This document shows, piece after piece, positions 55,393 through 64,000 of a DNA stretch of 64,000 nucleotides. Source of the stretch: Cellulomonas sp. APG4 (GTDB lineage Bacteria > Actinomycetota > Actinomycetes > Actinomycetales > Cellulomonadaceae); contig NZ_JAACYI010000002.1 in the NCBI RefSeq assembly GCF_009996735.1, positions 186,001 through 250,000 on the forward strand, in the 5' to 3' direction. A model generated the notes under the pieces. The model did not search any database. It was not told the origin of the DNA and was given only the letters and a program-made list of their open reading frames with translations. The stretch's first letter is position 1. Each line of letters begins with the position of its first letter. Both the position numbers and the translations under genes were made by a program.

Positions 55393-56127
55393 TCACGGGA
55401 GCAGTCGGACGACCCCCGCGAAGCGACCCGCGGGGTGCCCCCCGGCGGCCGCGCGGTGCGAGAACCACGACGCGTCCTCGATGGTGCACGCGGTGGTGCG
55501 CGTCACCGCCGCGACCCCGGCCGACACGAGCACGCGGGCGACCCCTCCCGGCAGGTCGAGGGCGGCCGTCCCGGTGCGGGTGGTCGCCCAGGTCCCGGGG
55601 ACGACGTCGGCCACCTCCTGCCGCATCTCGGGAGGCACCTCGTAGCACCGCCCGCACGCGGCGGGCCCGACGACCGCGCGGACGTCCCCGGGGACGGCAC
55701 CACGGGCGCACATCGCGTCGAGCGCGCGCTGGACGACGCCGGCGACGAGCCCGCGCCGGCCTGCGTGCACGGTCGCGACGATGCGGGCCCTCGGGTCGGC
55801 GAGGAGCACGGGGACGCAGTCCGCGACGAGCACGCCGAGCGCGACGCCCTCCTCCACGGTCACGAGCGCGTCAGCCACGCCGACCACCTCAGGCGCGGGC
55901 GGCGGCAGCCGGCCGCCGCACTCCAGCACCTGGTCGCCGTGGACCTGCCACGCGAACGCGACGGGAGCTCCGAGCCACTGCGCGAGCGCCGACCGTCGCG
56001 CCGCGACGTCGGCGAGATCGGCCCCGAGCGTCGTCGAGAGGTCGAAGCCGCCGTCCGCCCGTGTGAAGCCCGCGCGCACGCCGGGCCCGAGGTCGACCTC
56101 GTCGAGCGGGAGAGCCGTGGACGGCAC
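55393..56127 (-). CDS. pgeF: Polyphenol oxidase family / purine nucleoside phosphorylase YfiH
   Basis: 244 residues. Motifs of the family are all present: WQVHGDQV, ADCVPVLLADP, VHAGRRGLVAGV and the two-cysteine GPAACGRCYEVP, giving the zinc-binding His/Cys set. Homologues phosphorolyse purine nucleosides or act as amidases for muropeptide editing (PgeF); the earlier laccase label is doubtful. GTG 56127 begins seven bases after the ftsZ stop, so it is co-transcribed with ftsZ. Confidence 0.88.
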   Translation of the reverse strand: MPSTALPLDEVDLGPGVRAGFTRADGGFDLSTTLGADLADVAARRSALAQWLGAPVAFAWQVHGDQVLECGGRLPPPAPEVVGVADALVTVEEGVALGVLVADCVPVLLADPRARIVATVHAGRRGLVAGVVQRALDAMCARGAVPGDVRAVVGPAACGRCYEVPPEMRQEVADVVPGTWATTRTGTAALDLPGGVARVLVSAGVAAVTRTTACTIEDASWFSHRAAAGGHPAGRFAGVVRLLP

Positions 56128-56134
56128 GGGCGCC

Positions 56135-57442
56135 TCAGGGGTTCTTCAGGAAGTCCGGCAGGTCCAGGTCGTCGTTCGGGCGACGCGCGGGACGCTCCTC
56201 GAGCACCGGCGGGACGTCGACCCCGCCGGTCCGCGGCGACGGGTCGCGCTCGTCGGCGAGGAACGACGGTACGGGCTCCTCCGTACGCTCACCTGCCTCG
56301 GCCGGCGTCGCGAGCCGCTCGGGGTCGCGGTGCTCGGGGCCGCCCCACGCCGGGGTCGGCTCCGGGAGCACCGCCGCGGGCGGGAGGTCGCTCACGGCCG
56401 GTCGGGCGGGGTGCTGCTCGGGCGCCTGGACAGCCGGGGCGCGTGCGCCACCGCTCACCTGGCCGAGGGCGCGTGCGCTCGGTCGTGCCGTGGGCGATCC
56501 GCTGTCGAAGCCGGCGGCGATGACGGTCACGCGGACCTCGTCGCCCAGGGCGTCGTCGATGACGGCACCGAAGATGATGTTGGCCTCTGGGTGCGCGGCC
56601 TCCTGGACGAGGCGCGCGGCCTCGTTGATCTCGAAGAGACCGAGGTCGGAGCCGCCCTGGATCGAGAGCAGCACGCCGTGCGCCCCGTCGATGCTGGCCT
56701 CGAGCAACGGCGAGGAGATCGCGAGCTCGGCCGCCTGGACGGCACGGTCGTCGCCACGCGCCGAGCCGATGCCCATCAGGGCGCTGCCGGCACCCTGCAT
56801 GACGCTCTTGACGTCAGCGAAGTCGAGGTTGATCAGACCCGGCGTCGTGATCAGGTCGGTGATCCCCTGGACACCCGAGAGGAGCACCTGGTCCGCCGAG
56901 TGGAAGGCGTCGAGCACCGACACGTTGCGGTCGGAGATCGACAGCAGCCTGTCGTTGGGGATGACGATCAGGGTGTCCACCTCGTCGCGCAGCGCGTCGA
57001 TGCCGGACTCTGCCTGCACCGAGCGGCGACGCCCCTCGAAGGTGAACGGACGCGTCACGACACCGATGGTCAGCGCCCCGAGCGCGCGGGCGATCCGGGC
57101 CACCACGGGCGCGCCACCGGTGCCCGTGCCACCACCCTCGCCTGCGGTGACGAAGACCATGTCCGCCCCGCGGAGCACGTCCTCGATCTCCTCGGCGTGG
57201 TCCTCGGCCGCCTTCTTCCCGACCTCCGGGTCCGCCCCCGCACCCAGGCCGCGCGTGAGCTCGCGACCGACGTCGAGCTTGACGTCCGCGTCGGACATGA
57301 GCAGGGCCTGCGCGTCCGTGTTGATCGCGATGAACTCGACACCCTTGAGGCCGACCTCGATCATCCGGTTGACGGCGTTGACGCCGCCGCCGCCGATGCC
57401 GACCACCTTGATGACCGCCAGGTAGTTCTGCGGAGCTGCCAC
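56135..57442 (-). CDS. ftsZ: Cell division protein FtsZ
   Basis: 435 residues. Tubulin-like GTPase forming the division ring. GTP-binding motif GGGTGTG at 103-109, the N-terminal nucleotide loop [13 protein letters not shown], and the T7 loop with [11 protein letters not shown]. The core ends near 318; a disordered Pro/Glu/Ala linker of about 105 residues leads to the conserved C-terminal tail [10 protein letters not shown] that binds SepF. GTG 57442 has GAGAGG seven bases upstream. A palindrome and a good promoter lie directly before it. Confidence 0.97.
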   Translation of the reverse strand: MAAPQNYLAVIKVVGIGGGGVNAVNRMIEVGLKGVEFIAINTDAQALLMSDADVKLDVGRELTRGLGAGADPEVGKKAAEDHAEEIEDVLRGADMVFVTAGEGGGTGTGGAPVVARIARALGALTIGVVTRPFTFEGRRRSVQAESGIDALRDEVDTLIVIPNDRLLSISDRNVSVLDAFHSADQVLLSGVQGITDLITTPGLINLDFADVKSVMQGAGSALMGIGSARGDDRAVQAAELAISSPLLEASIDGAHGVLLSIQGGSDLGLFEINEAARLVQEAAHPEANIIFGAVIDDALGDEVRVTVIAAGFDSGSPTARPSARALGQVSGGARAPAVQAPEQHPARPAVSDLPPAAVLPEPTPAWGGPEHRDPERLATPAEAGERTEEPVPSFLADERDPSPRTGGVDVPPVLEERPARRPNDDLDLPDFLKNP

Positions 57443-57471
57443 GTCGGTGCCTCTCGTCCTGCTGCTCGCTC

Positions 57472-57509
57472 AACCTTCAGGTTCTACCTGAAGGTTAGAG
57501 TTATGTCAG
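57472..57509 (-). promoter_or_regulatory. ftsZ promoter overlapped by a 25-bp perfect palindrome
   Basis: On the minus strand CTGACA (57504-57509) and TAGAAC (57481-57486) are spaced by 17 bases, a good vegetative promoter. Bases 57472-57496 form an 11-bp perfect inverted repeat with a 3-base centre, covering the -10 and the likely start point. It could be an operator or, if transcribed, a leader hairpin about 30 bases before the GTG. The rest of the 186-base gap up to ftsQ shows nothing further. Confidence 0.6.
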
Positions 57510-57628
57510 ATGCTGTCGGGAGCGACGCTAGGTCGCCGGGCCTCGCGCATCAAACACCTGGGCGCGTGTCGCCGCCGATTCCCCGCGGCCCGGCGGTCGA
57601 GCTGGGCCACGTGCCGCACCACGGGTCC

Positions 57629-58657
57629 TCAGGAACGCGTGATCGGCAACGTAGGCGCGGACACGTCGTAGACGCTGACCCCCGCGCTCGCCTCGGCGGC
57701 GCGCAGCGTCTCGAGCACGCGCGCCTTGAGGGCGCCCTGGTCCGCGCTCCCCCACTCGACGACCGCGCCGTCGTCGAGCGTCAGACGCACCGTGTCCTGC
57801 GTCCGCGCAGAGACCGCGACGACCTCGGCCGCCAGAGCCTCCGGGAGCTGGCGCAGCACCGTGAGGACCGCGGTGAGCGTGCGCGCCCCCGGCTCGTCGA
57901 GCGGCACCTCCACCAGCGGCAGGCCCTCGGGTGCTGCGTCCGACCGACCGACCTGCACGCCGTCGGCGTCGAGCAACGCGACTCCCCCGTCTGCGTGCGG
58001 TACCGCCGCGACCGGCTCGCGCGAGACGACGGTGACACTCACCCCGTGCGGCCACAGCCGCGCGACCTCGGCAGCGCGCACCCCGGGGACGTCGAGGACC
58101 TCGCGCCGCAGCGCGACCGTGTCCAAGCGCGGCAGGGGCGTGCCGTCGTGCCGCGCGACGACCTCGCGGACGACGGCGGCGTCCACCACGGTCCCTTCAC
58201 CGCTCACCTCGATGCGGGCGGCGTCGAGCGCGAGGACGGGCGAGAGCAGCAGCAGCCACCCCGCAGCCGCGAGCACCGCGACGACCGCGGCGGCCCAGCC
58301 CACCTTGCGGCGAGCCAGGCGCCTGCGCAGCGCGACGCGCTCGGCGAACCTCGCGGCCGACCCGGTCGACACCACCGGGGGCCGGGCGGGTGCCCAGGCC
58401 GCCAAGGGGCGGCTGGGACGCCCGTCGCCCTCCCCGCCCCCCGTCGACGGCGCGCCGTCCGCGGACCGGCTCCGTGCCGCCGGGCTCCGTGTGGCCGGAC
58501 CCTGCCCTGCGGGGGCCTGCGCGGCCGGGCCCTGCGCGGCGGGGGTCTGCGCGGCAGGGCTCTGCGCGGAGGGGCTGTGCGCGGCAGGGTGACGCACGGC
58601 CGGACGGGGCGGGGCCGACAGGGGCGCCGTCCTGCGCGGGCGGACGGGCGGCCTCAC
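57629..58657 (-). CDS. ftsQ: Cell division protein FtsQ
   Basis: 342 residues. A disordered cytoplasmic part (1 to about 115) with eight 5-residue repeats, one membrane helix (WAAAVVAVLAAAGWLLLL, about 120-137), then the POTRA domain (ALDAARIEVSGEG and VVREVVARHDGTPLPRLD) and the beta domain with REPVAAVPHADGGVALLDADG. Scaffold for FtsB-FtsL at the septum. GTG 58657 overlaps the murC stop (GTGA). Confidence 0.92.
   Translation of the reverse strand: MRPPVRPRRTAPLSAPPRPAVRHPAAHSPSAQSPAAQTPAAQGPAAQAPAGQGPATRSPAARSRSADGAPSTGGGEGDGRPSRPLAAWAPARPPVVSTGSAARFAERVALRRRLARRKVGWAAAVVAVLAAAGWLLLLSPVLALDAARIEVSGEGTVVDAAVVREVVARHDGTPLPRLDTVALRREVLDVPGVRAAEVARLWPHGVSVTVVSREPVAAVPHADGGVALLDADGVQVGRSDAAPEGLPLVEVPLDEPGARTLTAVLTVLRQLPEALAAEVVAVSARTQDTVRLTLDDGAVVEWGSADQGALKARVLETLRAAEASAGVSVYDVSAPTLPITRS
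58472..58591 (-). repeat. Eight 15-bp in-frame tandem repeats in ftsQ
   Basis: Codons 23-62 of ftsQ form eight units of five codons of the type SPAAQ (HPAAH, SPSAQ, SPAAQ, TPAAQ, GPAAQ, APAGQ, GPATR, SPAAR). Such repeats can change copy number by slippage without breaking the frame; here they only lengthen the disordered N-terminus. Confidence 0.8.
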
Positions 58658-60072
58658 GGCCCTTCCCCCGCGGCGGCGAGCACCTCGGGGGCGAGCTCGG
58701 TGACATCACCGGCGCCCACGGTGAGGACGAGGTCACCCGGGCGCGCCGCCGCACCGATCGCGCGGGCCGCCGCGTGACGGTCCGGCACGAAGCTCGCGCG
58801 CGCCCCCAGCGCCGCCATGCGGTCGGTCACGAGCGCCCCCGTGACCGACGGGTCCGGGTCCTCACGCGCCGCGTAGACGTCCGTCACGACCACCTCGTCC
58901 GCGAGCGCGAGGGCGTTCGCGAACTCGTCCGCGAACGTCACCGTGCGGGAGAACAGGTGGGGCTGGAACAGGACCAGCAGACGACCGTCGCCCGCGACGG
59001 GACGCGCGGCCCGCAGGAGCGCGGCGACCTCGGTGGGGTGGTGCGCGTAGTCGTCCACGACGCGCACACCGTGGGCCGCGCCCCGGTGCTCGAAGCGCCG
59101 CCCGGTCCCCCGGAACGCGCCGATGCCCGCAGCGGCGGTCGCGGCGTCGACGCCCAGGAGCCGCGCAGAGGTCCAGGCCGCCGCGGCGTTGAGGGCGTTG
59201 TGCACGCCGGGGGCGGCGACGCGCACCTCGACCCCGGGGGCGCCGTCCGCGGTCACGGTGAACGCCCCGCCGTCGTCGGTGGGCCGCCACCCGGCGACGC
59301 GCACGTCCGCGTCGTCGGCGGTCCCGTACGTGCGCACCCGACGACCACGGTCACGCACCGCCTCCGCGAGCACGCGGGCGCCCGGGTCGTCCGCGCACGC
59401 GACGAGGCAGCCACGCGGCTCGACCCGCATCGCGAAGTCCGCGAACGCCGCGTCGAACGCCTCACTCGTGCCGTAGTGGTCGAGGTGGTCGGGCTCCACG
59501 TTCGTGACGACGGCGATGAACGGGCGGTACGCGAGGAACGAACCGTCGGACTCGTCGGCCTCGGCGACGAGGACGTCGCCCGCGCCCGTGTGCGCCCCCG
59601 GGCCCGTCTGCGCACCCGCGGCGGTCCGGACCGTACCCCCGATCGCCCAGGACGGGTCGAGCCCCGCGTGCGCGAGCGCGACCGCGACCATGGCGGACGT
59701 CGTCGTCTTGCCATGGGCGCCCGCGACCGCGACGGCGCGTCGTCCGACCATGAGGGCGGCGAGCGCCTGGGACCGGTGCAGCACGCGCAGGCCGAGCTCG
59801 CGCGCGCGCACCAGCTCGGGGTTGGTCGCACGCACCGCCGTCGAGACCACGACCGTGTCGGCGCCGTCGACGAGCGCGGCGTCGTGCCCCACGTGCACCG
59901 CGACGCCCGCGTCGCGGAGAGCCGTCAGGACGCCGGACTCACGTGCGTCCGACCCGGAGACCGCGAGTCCGCGCTGCGCGAGCAGCAGGGCGACGGCCGA
60001 CATGCCGGCCCCTCCCACCCCGACGAGGTGGACGCGCCCGAGCTGCGGTGCCGTCGGTACGGGTGCGCTCAC
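58654..60072 (-). CDS. murC: UDP-N-acetylmuramate--L-alanine ligase
   Basis: 472 residues. First amino-acid ligase of peptidoglycan synthesis. N-terminal Rossmann unit (VHLVGVGGAGMSAVA), P-loop AGAHGKTTTS, central ADESDGSFL and EPDHLDHY, and the C-terminal DDYAHHPTEVAALL. GTG 60072 overlaps the murG stop (GTGA). A repeated AGAQTGPGAHTGAG stretch near residue 155 is a small lineage insert. Confidence 0.95.
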   Translation of the reverse strand: MSAPVPTAPQLGRVHLVGVGGAGMSAVALLLAQRGLAVSGSDARESGVLTALRDAGVAVHVGHDAALVDGADTVVVSTAVRATNPELVRARELGLRVLHRSQALAALMVGRRAVAVAGAHGKTTTSAMVAVALAHAGLDPSWAIGGTVRTAAGAQTGPGAHTGAGDVLVAEADESDGSFLAYRPFIAVVTNVEPDHLDHYGTSEAFDAAFADFAMRVEPRGCLVACADDPGARVLAEAVRDRGRRVRTYGTADDADVRVAGWRPTDDGGAFTVTADGAPGVEVRVAAPGVHNALNAAAAWTSARLLGVDAATAAAGIGAFRGTGRRFEHRGAAHGVRVVDDYAHHPTEVAALLRAARPVAGDGRLLVLFQPHLFSRTVTFADEFANALALADEVVVTDVYAAREDPDPSVTGALVTDRMAALGARASFVPDRHAAARAIGAAARPGDLVLTVGAGDVTELAPEVLAAAGEGP

Positions 60073-61271
60073 AGCACGCCCTCGACCAGGTCCGCCACGC
60101 GTGCGGCGCTGTCGGTGCGACCCACGCCCGCGGCCGCCGCACCCATCGCCGCGAGCGCGCTCGCGTCGGTGAGCATCGGCACCAGACGCTCACGGACCCA
60201 GGCCGCGTCCAGCTCGACGTCCGGGACCAGGACCCCGCCTCCCGCATCGACGACCGGACGCGCGTTGAGGCGCTGCTCCCCGTTGCCGACCGGCAGCGGC
60301 ACGTAGACCGCGGGCAGACCGAGCGCGGCCAGCTCGCTCACCGTCCCCGCGCCCGAGCGGCACAGCACGAGATCCGCGACCGCGAGCGCGAGCTGCATGC
60401 GACCGAGGTACTCGCGGACCTGGTAACGGCCAGGGAGGCCGGCACCCTGCACGCCGTCGCGCACGAGGTCGCGGACGGCGTCAGCCTTGCCCGCGCCCGT
60501 CAGGTGGAGCACCTGGGCGCCCGCGGCCAGCAACGCGCCACTGGCGCCGGCGGCGGCGAGGTTGAGGCTCACGGCGCCGAGCGAGCCTCCGGTCACGACG
60601 AGCGTCGGCAGGTCGGGGTCGAGGCCGAGCTCGGCCGCGGCGCGGGTCCGTGCTGCCCGTGCGTCCGTCGCCCGCTCGGCCACGAGGTCCGCGAGCTCGG
60701 GTCGCAGCGGGAGGCCCGTCACCACGGCGCCGGGCAGTCGCGTGCCCGGGAACGTCACCGCGACGGCCGCGGCCCAGCGCGCACCCAGCCGGTTCGCCAG
60801 ACCCGGCCGTGCGTTCTGCTCGTGCACGACGACCGGGATCCCGCGATGACGCGCCGCGAGGTAGGCCGGGGTCGCGACGTAGCCACCGAAACCCACGACC
60901 ACCTGCGCACCGGCCTCGTCGATCGCGGCACCGGCCGCATCGACGGCCGCGCGCAACCGCGCCGGCAGCGCGAACCAGTCGAGGGTGGGCCGACGGGGCA
61001 AGGGCACGCGCGGGACGTGGACGAGCGGGTAGCCCCGTCCGGGCACCAGCTCCGACTCGAGACCCTGCTCGGTGCCCAGCACCGTGACGACGAGATCCGG
61101 GTCGCGGGCCACGAGCTCGTCCGCGACGGCGAGCAGCGGGTTCACGTGGCCGGCCGAGCCACCGCCCGCGAGCAGCACCGAGACGCGCCCGGTGGGACGA
61201 GCGGACCGGGGACCCTGGCCCTCCTCGGCGCGCGGCTCGTCGGTGCTCGGGACGTCGGGTGAGTCAGTCAC
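60069..61271 (-). CDS. murG: Lipid II synthase MurG
   Basis: 400 residues. Glycosyltransferase adding GlcNAc to lipid I at the inner face of the membrane. G-loop LAGGGSAGHVNP (about 34-45), VVGFGGYVA, the HEQNA motif, TGGSLGA and the donor-site CRSGAGTVSELAALG. A 30-residue disordered N-terminus precedes the core. GTG 61271 lies inside the ftsW 3' end (8-base overlap). Confidence 0.95.
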   Translation of the reverse strand: MTDSPDVPSTDEPRAEEGQGPRSARPTGRVSVLLAGGGSAGHVNPLLAVADELVARDPDLVVTVLGTEQGLESELVPGRGYPLVHVPRVPLPRRPTLDWFALPARLRAAVDAAGAAIDEAGAQVVVGFGGYVATPAYLAARHRGIPVVVHEQNARPGLANRLGARWAAAVAVTFPGTRLPGAVVTGLPLRPELADLVAERATDARAARTRAAAELGLDPDLPTLVVTGGSLGAVSLNLAAAGASGALLAAGAQVLHLTGAGKADAVRDLVRDGVQGAGLPGRYQVREYLGRMQLALAVADLVLCRSGAGTVSELAALGLPAVYVPLPVGNGEQRLNARPVVDAGGGVLVPDVELDAAWVRERLVPMLTDASALAAMGAAAAGVGRTDSAARVADLVEGVL

Positions 61272-62526
61272 GGGGTCTCCGGGTTCTGTGGGCGGGGCGC
61301 GCGGGGACGCCGACCACTGCGAGCGAGCGCCGCACGACGCCCGGCCGCGCGGCGAGGGCTTCCGCGGCGCCGGGTTCGCTGCGCGCGAAGGAAAGGACGA
61401 CCCCGAGGGCCGTCATCGTCGTGATGAGCGCCGAGCCGCCGGCCGAGACGAGCGGGAGAGGGACGCCGATCACGGGGAGCAGCCCGATGACGACGGCGAT
61501 GTTGGTGAAGGCCTGGCCGAGGATCCAGGCACCGATCCCGGCCGTCGCGATCTGCACGAAAGGGTCCGTGTGCCGCCGGACGACACGGGTCATCGCGACC
61601 GCGAGCACGCCGAAGAGCAGGAGCACGAGCACCGTGCCGAGCAGACCGAGCTCCTCGCCGAGGATCGCGAAGATGAAGTCGTTGTGGGCCTCGGGGAGGT
61701 AGGACCACTTCTCGCGGCTCTCCCCCAGCCCGATGCCCGTCAGACCACCCGAGCCGAGCGCGAACATGCCGCGCGCGGTCTGGTAGCACGCCCCGAGCAC
61801 GTCGCAGTCGTCGCTGAAGAACGCCTCGATCCGGTCGAGCCGGCTGCTCTTCTGCTGCGCGAGCTGCACCACCAGCAACGTCGCCGCGACTCCTGCCACC
61901 GCGAACATCCGCAGCGGGACGCCCGCGACGAACAGGGCCCCAGCCACCAGCATCAGCATGATCATCGCGGTGCCCAGGTCGTGCCCGATCAGCACGGCAC
62001 CGACGGCGGCACCTGCGACGACGACGCCGGGGATGAGCACGTGCAGCCATCGGTGCAGCAGGTGCCGCTTGCGCGCGAGGACGGCCCCGAGCCACACCGC
62101 GAGCGCGAGCTTGACCATCTCGGACGGCTGGATGGACTGTCCACCGAGCACGAGCCAGTTCCTGTTGCCGTTGACCGTCTTCCCGAGGCCGGGCACGAAG
62201 ACGAGCAGCTGGAGCAGGACGGCGGCCCCGAGGAGGGGCCAGGCCAGCCGCTTGTAGGTGGCGGGGGGCACGCGGCTCGCGGTCCAGGCGAGCGGGATGC
62301 CGATGAGCGCGAACCGCGCCTGGTTCACGAACACCGCGTAGGGCGACTCGTCCCGCGAGAGCGCGTCGACGCTCGAGCTCGACAGGACCATGACGAGGCC
62401 GATCGCGACCAGGAGCGCGGTCGCGCCGACGATGAGGTAGTAGCTCGTGACGGCGCTGTCCCAGTTGCCGAGCGCGGAGGGACGGCGCTCGGCGGTGGGG
62501 ACGTCGACGGGGGTGCCCGCGGCCAC
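61264..62526 (-). CDS. ftsW: SEDS glycosyltransferase FtsW
   Basis: 420 residues. Polytopic membrane protein with about ten segments, polymerising lipid II at the septum with a class B PBP. Seen: NRNWLVLGGQSIQPSEMVKL (split by me at the family signature), GHDLGTAMIM, the long external loop GLGESREKWSYLPEAHNDFI and the final LPLVSAGGSALI. A 40-residue basic tail ends the protein. GTG 62526 begins two bases after murD's stop. Confidence 0.95.
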   Translation of the reverse strand: MAAGTPVDVPTAERRPSALGNWDSAVTSYYLIVGATALLVAIGLVMVLSSSSVDALSRDESPYAVFVNQARFALIGIPLAWTASRVPPATYKRLAWPLLGAAVLLQLLVFVPGLGKTVNGNRNWLVLGGQSIQPSEMVKLALAVWLGAVLARKRHLLHRWLHVLIPGVVVAGAAVGAVLIGHDLGTAMIMLMLVAGALFVAGVPLRMFAVAGVAATLLVVQLAQQKSSRLDRIEAFFSDDCDVLGACYQTARGMFALGSGGLTGIGLGESREKWSYLPEAHNDFIFAILGEELGLLGTVLVLLLFGVLAVAMTRVVRRHTDPFVQIATAGIGAWILGQAFTNIAVVIGLLPVIGVPLPLVSAGGSALITTMTALGVVLSFARSEPGAAEALAARPGVVRRSLAVVGVPARPAHRTRRPRD

Positions 62527-62528
62527 GG

Positions 62529-63980
62529 TCAGCGCCCCGAGCCGTCGGCCCCGCGGTCCCCGGAGGGGTCGAGGGCACGCACCGCGGCCACGAACTCCTC
62601 ACCACGGTGGGCGTACGAGCGGAACTGGTCCATCGACGCGCACGCGGGAGCGAGCAGCACCGTCGCGCCCGCAGGCGCGAGGCGGCGCGCGGAGTCGACT
62701 GCCCGGGCCATCACGGTCCCAGTGTCCGTGGGATCGACCCGCACCACCGGGATTGCGGGCGCGTGTCGGCGCAGCGCGTCGTCCCAGGGCTCGGTGTCGA
62801 CGCCGATGAGGACCACCGCGCGCAGCCGATCGGCCCGGCTCGCGACCAGCTCGTCGAAGCGCGCACCCTTCGCGAGACCGCCCGCGACCCACACGACCGA
62901 GCCCGGGGCCAGGCCCGCGAGAGCCGCGGCGGCCGCGTGCGCGTTGGTCGCCTTGGAGTCGTCGACCCAGCTCACGCCGTCGACCACGGCGACCAGCTCG
63001 CTGCGGTGCGCTCCCGGACGGTACGCCCGCAGACCCGCCCCGACCGCGCGTGCGGGCACACCCTGCGCACGCGCCAGGGCGGCCGCCGCGAGCGCGTCGA
63101 GGACCACGTGCCGCGCGAGCCGCCCGTCGGGACCGGCGAGGTGCGCGAGGTCGTCGAGCGTCGCGAGCTCCTCGGCCGCCCCCTGACGCGCCGGGTCGTC
63201 GTCGGAGGCGTGGAAGGCGCGGTCGACGACCAGGCCCTCCACGATCCCGATCTCCCCGGCGCGTGGCGTGCCCGTGCCCACCCCGACGGCGCGCGCACCC
63301 TCCTGGACCTCGGCCTCGCGCACCATCCGCTCGACGACCTCGTCGCCCACCGGGTACACGCAGGCGCGCTCGACCCCTGCGTAGATGCGCGCCTTGGCCG
63401 CGCCGTAGGCCTCCATCGAGCCGTGCCAGTCGAGGTGGTCGGGTGCGAGGTTGAGCACCGCGGCCGCGCGCGGCGCCATCGACGACGTCGCGTGCAGCTG
63501 GAAGCTCGACAGCTCGACGGCGAGCACGTCGAGAGCAGGGTCGGTGGCCGCCGCGACGACGGGCGTGCCGACGTTGCCCACCGCCTCGGTGCGCAGGCCC
63601 GCCGCGGCCAGGATCGCCGCCAGCATGCCCACCGTGGTGGTCTTCCCGTTGGTCCCCGTGAGCACGAGCCAGGGCGCGGGCCCGTCGCCCGCAGCGCGGT
63701 CGACGCGTAGGCGCCACGCGAGCTCGACCTCGCTCCAGACCTCGACCCCCGCCTCCCGCGCCGCGCGCAGCAGCACCCCACCGGGCGCGAGACCGGGAGA
63801 GGCGACGACGAGGTCGAACCCCGCGAGGTCGGGCACGTCGTCGTGGTCGGCGTCGCCCGCCCGCTCGTCGTACGTCACGACGTCGGGCGGGGGGTCCAGC
63901 GTGCGGAGCGCGGCGAGGGCGGCCCGACCCGACACGCCCAGCCCCGCGACGAGCACGCGCGCCCGGGCGAGGTCCACCAC
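62529..63980 (-). CDS. murD: UDP-N-acetylmuramoylalanine--D-glutamate ligase
   Basis: 483 residues. Second amino-acid ligase of the wall pathway. N-terminal GLGVSGRAALAAL, P-loop TGTNGKTTTV, the central LNLAPDHLDWHG and C-terminal DDSKATNAHAA motifs are complete. GTG 63980 overlaps the mraY stop by one base (TAGTG); GTG 63977 is an alternative, and GTG 63995 would reach into mraY. Confidence 0.94.
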   Translation of the reverse strand: MVDLARARVLVAGLGVSGRAALAALRTLDPPPDVVTYDERAGDADHDDVPDLAGFDLVVASPGLAPGGVLLRAAREAGVEVWSEVELAWRLRVDRAAGDGPAPWLVLTGTNGKTTTVGMLAAILAAAGLRTEAVGNVGTPVVAAATDPALDVLAVELSSFQLHATSSMAPRAAAVLNLAPDHLDWHGSMEAYGAAKARIYAGVERACVYPVGDEVVERMVREAEVQEGARAVGVGTGTPRAGEIGIVEGLVVDRAFHASDDDPARQGAAEELATLDDLAHLAGPDGRLARHVVLDALAAAALARAQGVPARAVGAGLRAYRPGAHRSELVAVVDGVSWVDDSKATNAHAAAAALAGLAPGSVVWVAGGLAKGARFDELVASRADRLRAVVLIGVDTEPWDDALRRHAPAIPVVRVDPTDTGTVMARAVDSARRLAPAGATVLLAPACASMDQFRSYAHRGEEFVAAVRALDPSGDRGADGSGR

Positions 63981-64000
63981 TAGCCGGCCACCCACTCGGC
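63980..64000 (-). CDS. mraY: End of mraY (phospho-MurNAc-pentapeptide transferase), cut by window
   Basis: Only the last six codons (AEWVAG) and the TAG stop at 63980-63982 are in the window. MraY proteins of Actinobacteria end in a similar FYAEW stretch, and mraY is the expected gene before murD. The call rests on these few residues and on gene order. Confidence 0.6.
   Translation of the reverse strand, partial: AEWVAG

Noticed and set aside
58472-58591. Repeats read at first as a CRISPR-like array.
   Set aside because: 15-bp direct units without spacers, in frame with ftsQ.

Overview
The window is a chromosomal stretch of a high-GC Gram-positive bacterium. The Actinobacteria signs are very high GC third positions, frequent GTG starts, start/stop overlaps of the GTGA or ATGA type, a Wag31-type DivIVA, SepF, the SteA/SteB pair beside recN, a TlyA-type rRNA methyltransferase and an argCJBDFRGH cluster. 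The 16S gene and the gene neighbourhoods fit Micrococcales, probably near Cellulomonadaceae, but I cannot name a genus without a search. Almost everything lies on the minus strand. The plus-strand genes are a quinone oxidoreductase, furA-katA with five small genes after it, a RecQ-type helicase and a small S4 protein. I see no insertion sequences, prophage, tRNA genes or CRISPR array.

Layout, left to right. 1-7682 (minus): a co-oriented, partly overlapping block of TPR protein, HAD hydrolase, a 60-residue unknown, tlyA, nadK, recN, steA and the start of a SteB/MctB-like membrane protein. 7742-13427 (minus): one complete rRNA operon (16S-23S-5S) without spacer tRNAs, with a strong promoter candidate at its head and a 16-bp terminator stem at its end. 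13476-24645 (minus): the whole N-acetyl arginine pathway with its repressor (argC-J-B-D-F-R-G-H), then a uridine-kinase-like ATPase, a 3-methyladenine DNA glycosylase and tyrS. 24726-25712 (plus): a quinone oxidoreductase. 25776-32506 (minus): pheS-pheT, an RNA ligase-like/2H protein, a SpoU/TrmH methyltransferase and infC-rpmI-rplT, with infC apparently starting at AUC.

32846-37472 (plus): a Fur-family regulator with its own operator, catalase, a DUF1844 protein, a membrane coiled-coil protein, a trypsin-like lipoprotein and a GerW/YtfJ-like protein. 37509-47208: histidine genes (hisD ... hisC-hisB-unknown-hisH-hisA, then an SseB-like protein). Between hisD and hisC sit three foreign genes: a RecQ helicase fused to a phosphoribosyltransferase domain (plus), a secreted or lipoprotein hydrolase, and a membrane-GNAT fusion. 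47287-53554: S4 protein, PPOX-type oxidoreductase, dnaE, rluD-type pseudouridine synthase, lspA and a DksA/TraR zinc-finger protein. 53687-64000 (minus): the distal half of the division and cell wall cluster (mraY tail, murD, ftsW, murG, murC, ftsQ, ftsZ, pgeF, sepF, yggT, divIVA).

Most of the window is conserved housekeeping DNA and I do not see an obvious new defence or secretion system. The points most worth a second look are the RecQ-phosphoribosyltransferase fusion that splits the his genes, the AUC start and attenuator-like leader of infC, a 25-bp palindrome over the ftsZ promoter, the Fur operator before furA-katA, and a recurring -10 element placed 6-7 bases before start codons, which implies leaderless mRNAs.
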